Assembly (NCBI GenBank): GCA_902496645.1
Contig: CABVBR010000101.1
Coordinates: 1-7,320, forward strand
Length of the DNA stretch: 7,320 nucleotides
Source: an uncultured Collinsella sp.
Lineage (GTDB): Bacteria > Actinomycetota > Coriobacteriia > Coriobacteriales > Coriobacteriaceae
Direction: 5' to 3'
The notes below the pieces were generated by a model that saw nothing but the letters and a program-made list of their open reading frames with translations, had not been told where the DNA came from and made no database searches. This document shows positions 5,355 through 7,320 of this stretch, piece by piece. The position numbers and the translations under genes are program-made. Every line of letters begins with the position of its first letter. Within the stretch, counting starts at the first letter, position 1.

Positions 5355-7320
5355 CTACTCCCCTAGCAGCGCTTTCTCGGGCGTGATCGGCAGCGAGCGG
5401 ACCTGGTGGCCGGTGGCGTGTGCGACGGCCGAGGCCACGGCGGCGAGCGGCGTGTTGATGACGACCTCGCCGATCGACTTGGCGCCAAACGGGCCCGTCG
5501 GTTCGTAGCTCGGCTCAAAGGCCACGCGAATACTGCCGATATCCAGGCGCGTGGGCAGCTTGTAGCTCATAAAGTTGCCGGTGCGCAGGCGGCCGCGGTC
5601 GTCATGCTCCACAATCTCGTAGAGCGCGTGACCGATGCCCTGGGCAATGCCGCCCTCGGCCTGGACGCGCGCGAGCGCCTCGTTGATCACGGTGCCGCAG
5701 TCCACAGCCGCCGCGTAGTCCACCACAGTCACCTTGCCGGTGGCCTTGTCGACCTCGACCTCGGCAATGCCGGCCATAAACGGCGGGGGCGAAACGGGCA
5801 GGCAGGCAGAGGCGTGCGAGGTGAGCGCGTCGCCGCCCGCGATGTTCTTAACGCACAGATTGGCAAAGTCGCGCAGCGTGAGATAGCGGCCGCGCTCGCG
5901 GGCGGCACGCTCGTCGGACAGGCGCACGTACTGGCCATCGAAGACCACGTCGGCGGTGTCAACGTCCCACATCTGGGCGGCCTTGGCGCAAATCTTCTCG
6001 CGCAGCTCAGTCGCGGCGTTCTTGGCGGCCAGGCCCGTCACGTACGTACCGGAGCTCGCGTACGAGCCGGCGTCGAACGGCGACACATCGGTGTCCACGC
6101 CGCGCACCACGATCAGCGAGCTCTCCACGCCCAGCTCCTCGGCGGCAATCTGCGCCAGGATGGTGTCGACGCCCATGCCGTTGTCGGTGGCGCCGGTCGA
6201 AATCGTAATGAAGCCGTCCTCTTCCAGGCGCATGTCGATGCCGGCGATATCCACGTTGGAGATGCCCGAGCCCTGCATGGTGAGCGCGCAACCCAGGGCG
6301 CGCACGCGGTCGCCCAGGTCGACGGCCAGCGGCTTGTCGCGCCAACCGATCATGTCCATCGCGCGCAGCAGGCAGCGGTCGAGCGCGCAGGCGTTGAGCT
6401 TCTCGTTGTAGTACTGCGGCATGATCTCGCCCTCACGCACCATGTTCTTGAGGCGCAGGTCGGCGGGGTCCATGTGCAGCATGTCGGCGAGCTCGTTGAC
6501 GGCGCTCTCCACGGCAAACTGGCCCTGGGTGGCACCGTAGCCGCGATACGCGCCGCCGCGGTTGGTGTTGGTGTAGACGGCGTCCCAACTAAAGCGGCTC
6601 GCCTTCACATGGTTGTAGATCGGCAGGCTCTTGTGGCCCGAAAGGCCGATCGTCGTGGTGGTGTGCTCGCCGTACGCTCCGGCGTTGGACAGCGTATGCA
6701 GGTCGATGGCCGTGATGGTGCCGTCGTTCATGGCACCCATCTTGACGGTCATCTGCATCTGGTGGCGCGAGTTACCTGCGGTGATGGTCTCCTCGCGGGT
6801 GTAACAGCAGTAGCTCGGACGGCCGGTCTGCTGCGTCACGAACGCCACGAAGATCTCGCAGCAGCCCGACTGCTTGGAGCCAAAGCCGCCGCCGATGCGC
6901 GGCTTGATGACCTGCACCTGCGACTGCGGAATGTCGAGCGACTGCGCGATCATGCGACGCACGTGGAAGGGTACCTGCGTGGAGGTGGTCACCGAGATGC
7001 GGCCGAACGCGTCGGTCGTCGCGAAGGCGCGGAAGGTCTCCATGGGCGCGGTCTGCGTGGCCTGGCTGGTGTAGGTGCGCTCAAAGACGATGTCGCTCTG
7101 GGCGAAGGCCTCGTCCAGATCGCCATAATCGCTGGTACCGCTGCACACCAGGTTGCGCGGAACATCGCCGCCCTGCGGGAACATAAAGGTCACGTCGCCC
7201 TCGGGGTGGACCACGATGTCGTTATCGAGCGCCTGGGTAAAATCGAGCAGAGGCTCGAGCACCTCGTAGTCGACCTTGATGAGCTTGAGCGCCTTGTCGG
7301 CAGCCTCCTCGGTCTCGGCG
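5355..7320 (-). CDS. Xanthine dehydrogenase family molybdopterin-binding subunit, C-terminal part (cut by window edge)
   Basis: Large subunit of a molybdenum hydroxylase, a family that hydroxylates purines, other N-heterocycles or aldehydes using the molybdopterin cofactor. The frame is open from the right edge to the stop at 5355-5357, 654 visible residues; the N-terminal domain and start are outside. An internal GTG at 7260-7262 is not the start, because the frame continues upstream with family-like sequence (AETEEAADKALKLIKVDYEV). The cofactor-binding motif GGGFGSKQ lies at 6870-6893, GGAYRGYGATQGQ carries the arginine equivalent to bovine Arg880 (codon 6543-6545), and GAKSIGE holds the catalytic-type glutamate (5466-5468). 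The residue after GSK is Gln where bovine xanthine oxidase has Glu802, so the substrate cannot be assumed to be xanthine. Two adjacent-cysteine pairs (6858-6863 and 6804-6809) flank the segment after the cofactor motif. FeS and FAD partner subunits are not in the window on this side. Family is secure, substrate open. Confidence 0.9.
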   Translation of the reverse strand, partial: AETEEAADKALKLIKVDYEVLEPLLDFTQALDNDIVVHPEGDVTFMFPQGGDVPRNLVCSGTSDYGDLDEAFAQSDIVFERTYTSQATQTAPMETFRAFATTDAFGRISVTTSTQVPFHVRRMIAQSLDIPQSQVQVIKPRIGGGFGSKQSGCCEIFVAFVTQQTGRPSYCCYTREETITAGNSRHQMQMTVKMGAMNDGTITAIDLHTLSNAGAYGEHTTTTIGLSGHKSLPIYNHVKASRFSWDAVYTNTNRGGAYRGYGATQGQFAVESAVNELADMLHMDPADLRLKNMVREGEIMPQYYNEKLNACALDRCLLRAMDMIGWRDKPLAVDLGDRVRALGCALTMQGSGISNVDIAGIDMRLEEDGFITISTGATDNGMGVDTILAQIAAEELGVESSLIVVRGVDTDVSPFDAGSYASSGTYVTGLAAKNAATELREKICAKAAQMWDVDTADVVFDGQYVRLSDERAARERGRYLTLRDFANLCVKNIAGGDALTSHASACLPVSPPPFMAGIAEVEVDKATGKVTVVDYAAAVDCGTVINEALARVQAEGGIAQGIGHALYEIVEHDDRGRLRTGNFMSYKLPTRLDIGSIRVAFEPSYEPTGPFGAKSIGEVVINTPLAAVASAVAHATGHQVRSLPITPEKALLGE

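Noticed and set aside
1..7320. CRISPR array, insertion sequence, phage or toxin-antitoxin genes
   Set aside because: No direct-repeat arrays, transposase or integrase sequence, or small paired genes were seen. Apart from the inverted-repeat element, the window is conserved housekeeping and metabolic sequence.

Overview
The window is a high-GC bacterial chromosome segment in which every recognisable gene lies on the minus strand. Gene content and order (tRNA-Leu, tig, clpP, clpX, valS), the GC-rich codon use and the protein sequences fit an actinobacterium of the class Coriobacteriia, with a gut Collinsella-like organism as the best guess. That assignment is inference from protein character and was not checked by any search.

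In the direction of transcription (right to left) the layout is as follows. At 5355-7320 is the C-terminal part of a molybdenum hydroxylase large subunit of the xanthine dehydrogenase family, cut by the window edge and followed by an intrinsic terminator at 5301-5325. Next come a probable extended -10 promoter near 5235-5243 and a tRNA-Leu(UAG) with encoded CCA at 5132-5215. Trigger factor (tig) follows at 3742-5040, probably starting at TTG. A 162-bp spacer with three hairpins leads to clpP (2959-3579) and clpX (1551-2957), which are separated by one base. A strong intrinsic terminator at 1491-1529 closes the cluster. A 115-bp element bounded by perfect 26-bp inverted repeats (1286-1400) lies in the following gap, directly upstream of the valS ribosome binding site. 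The N-terminal 421 codons of valS (1-1265) run off the left edge.

The genes form a protein-synthesis and quality-control neighbourhood. Trigger factor meets nascent chains at the ribosome, ClpX unfolds substrates and feeds them to the ClpP protease, and valyl-tRNA synthetase and tRNA-Leu supply translation. The molybdenum hydroxylase belongs to a separate, metabolic transcription unit.

The coding content is ordinary and I see no undescribed multi-gene system. The features most worth a second look are non-coding or concern start sites: the 26-bp inverted-repeat element in front of valS, the probable TTG start of tig, the tRNA lying just upstream of tig with no visible terminator between them, and the structured spacer between tig and clpP.
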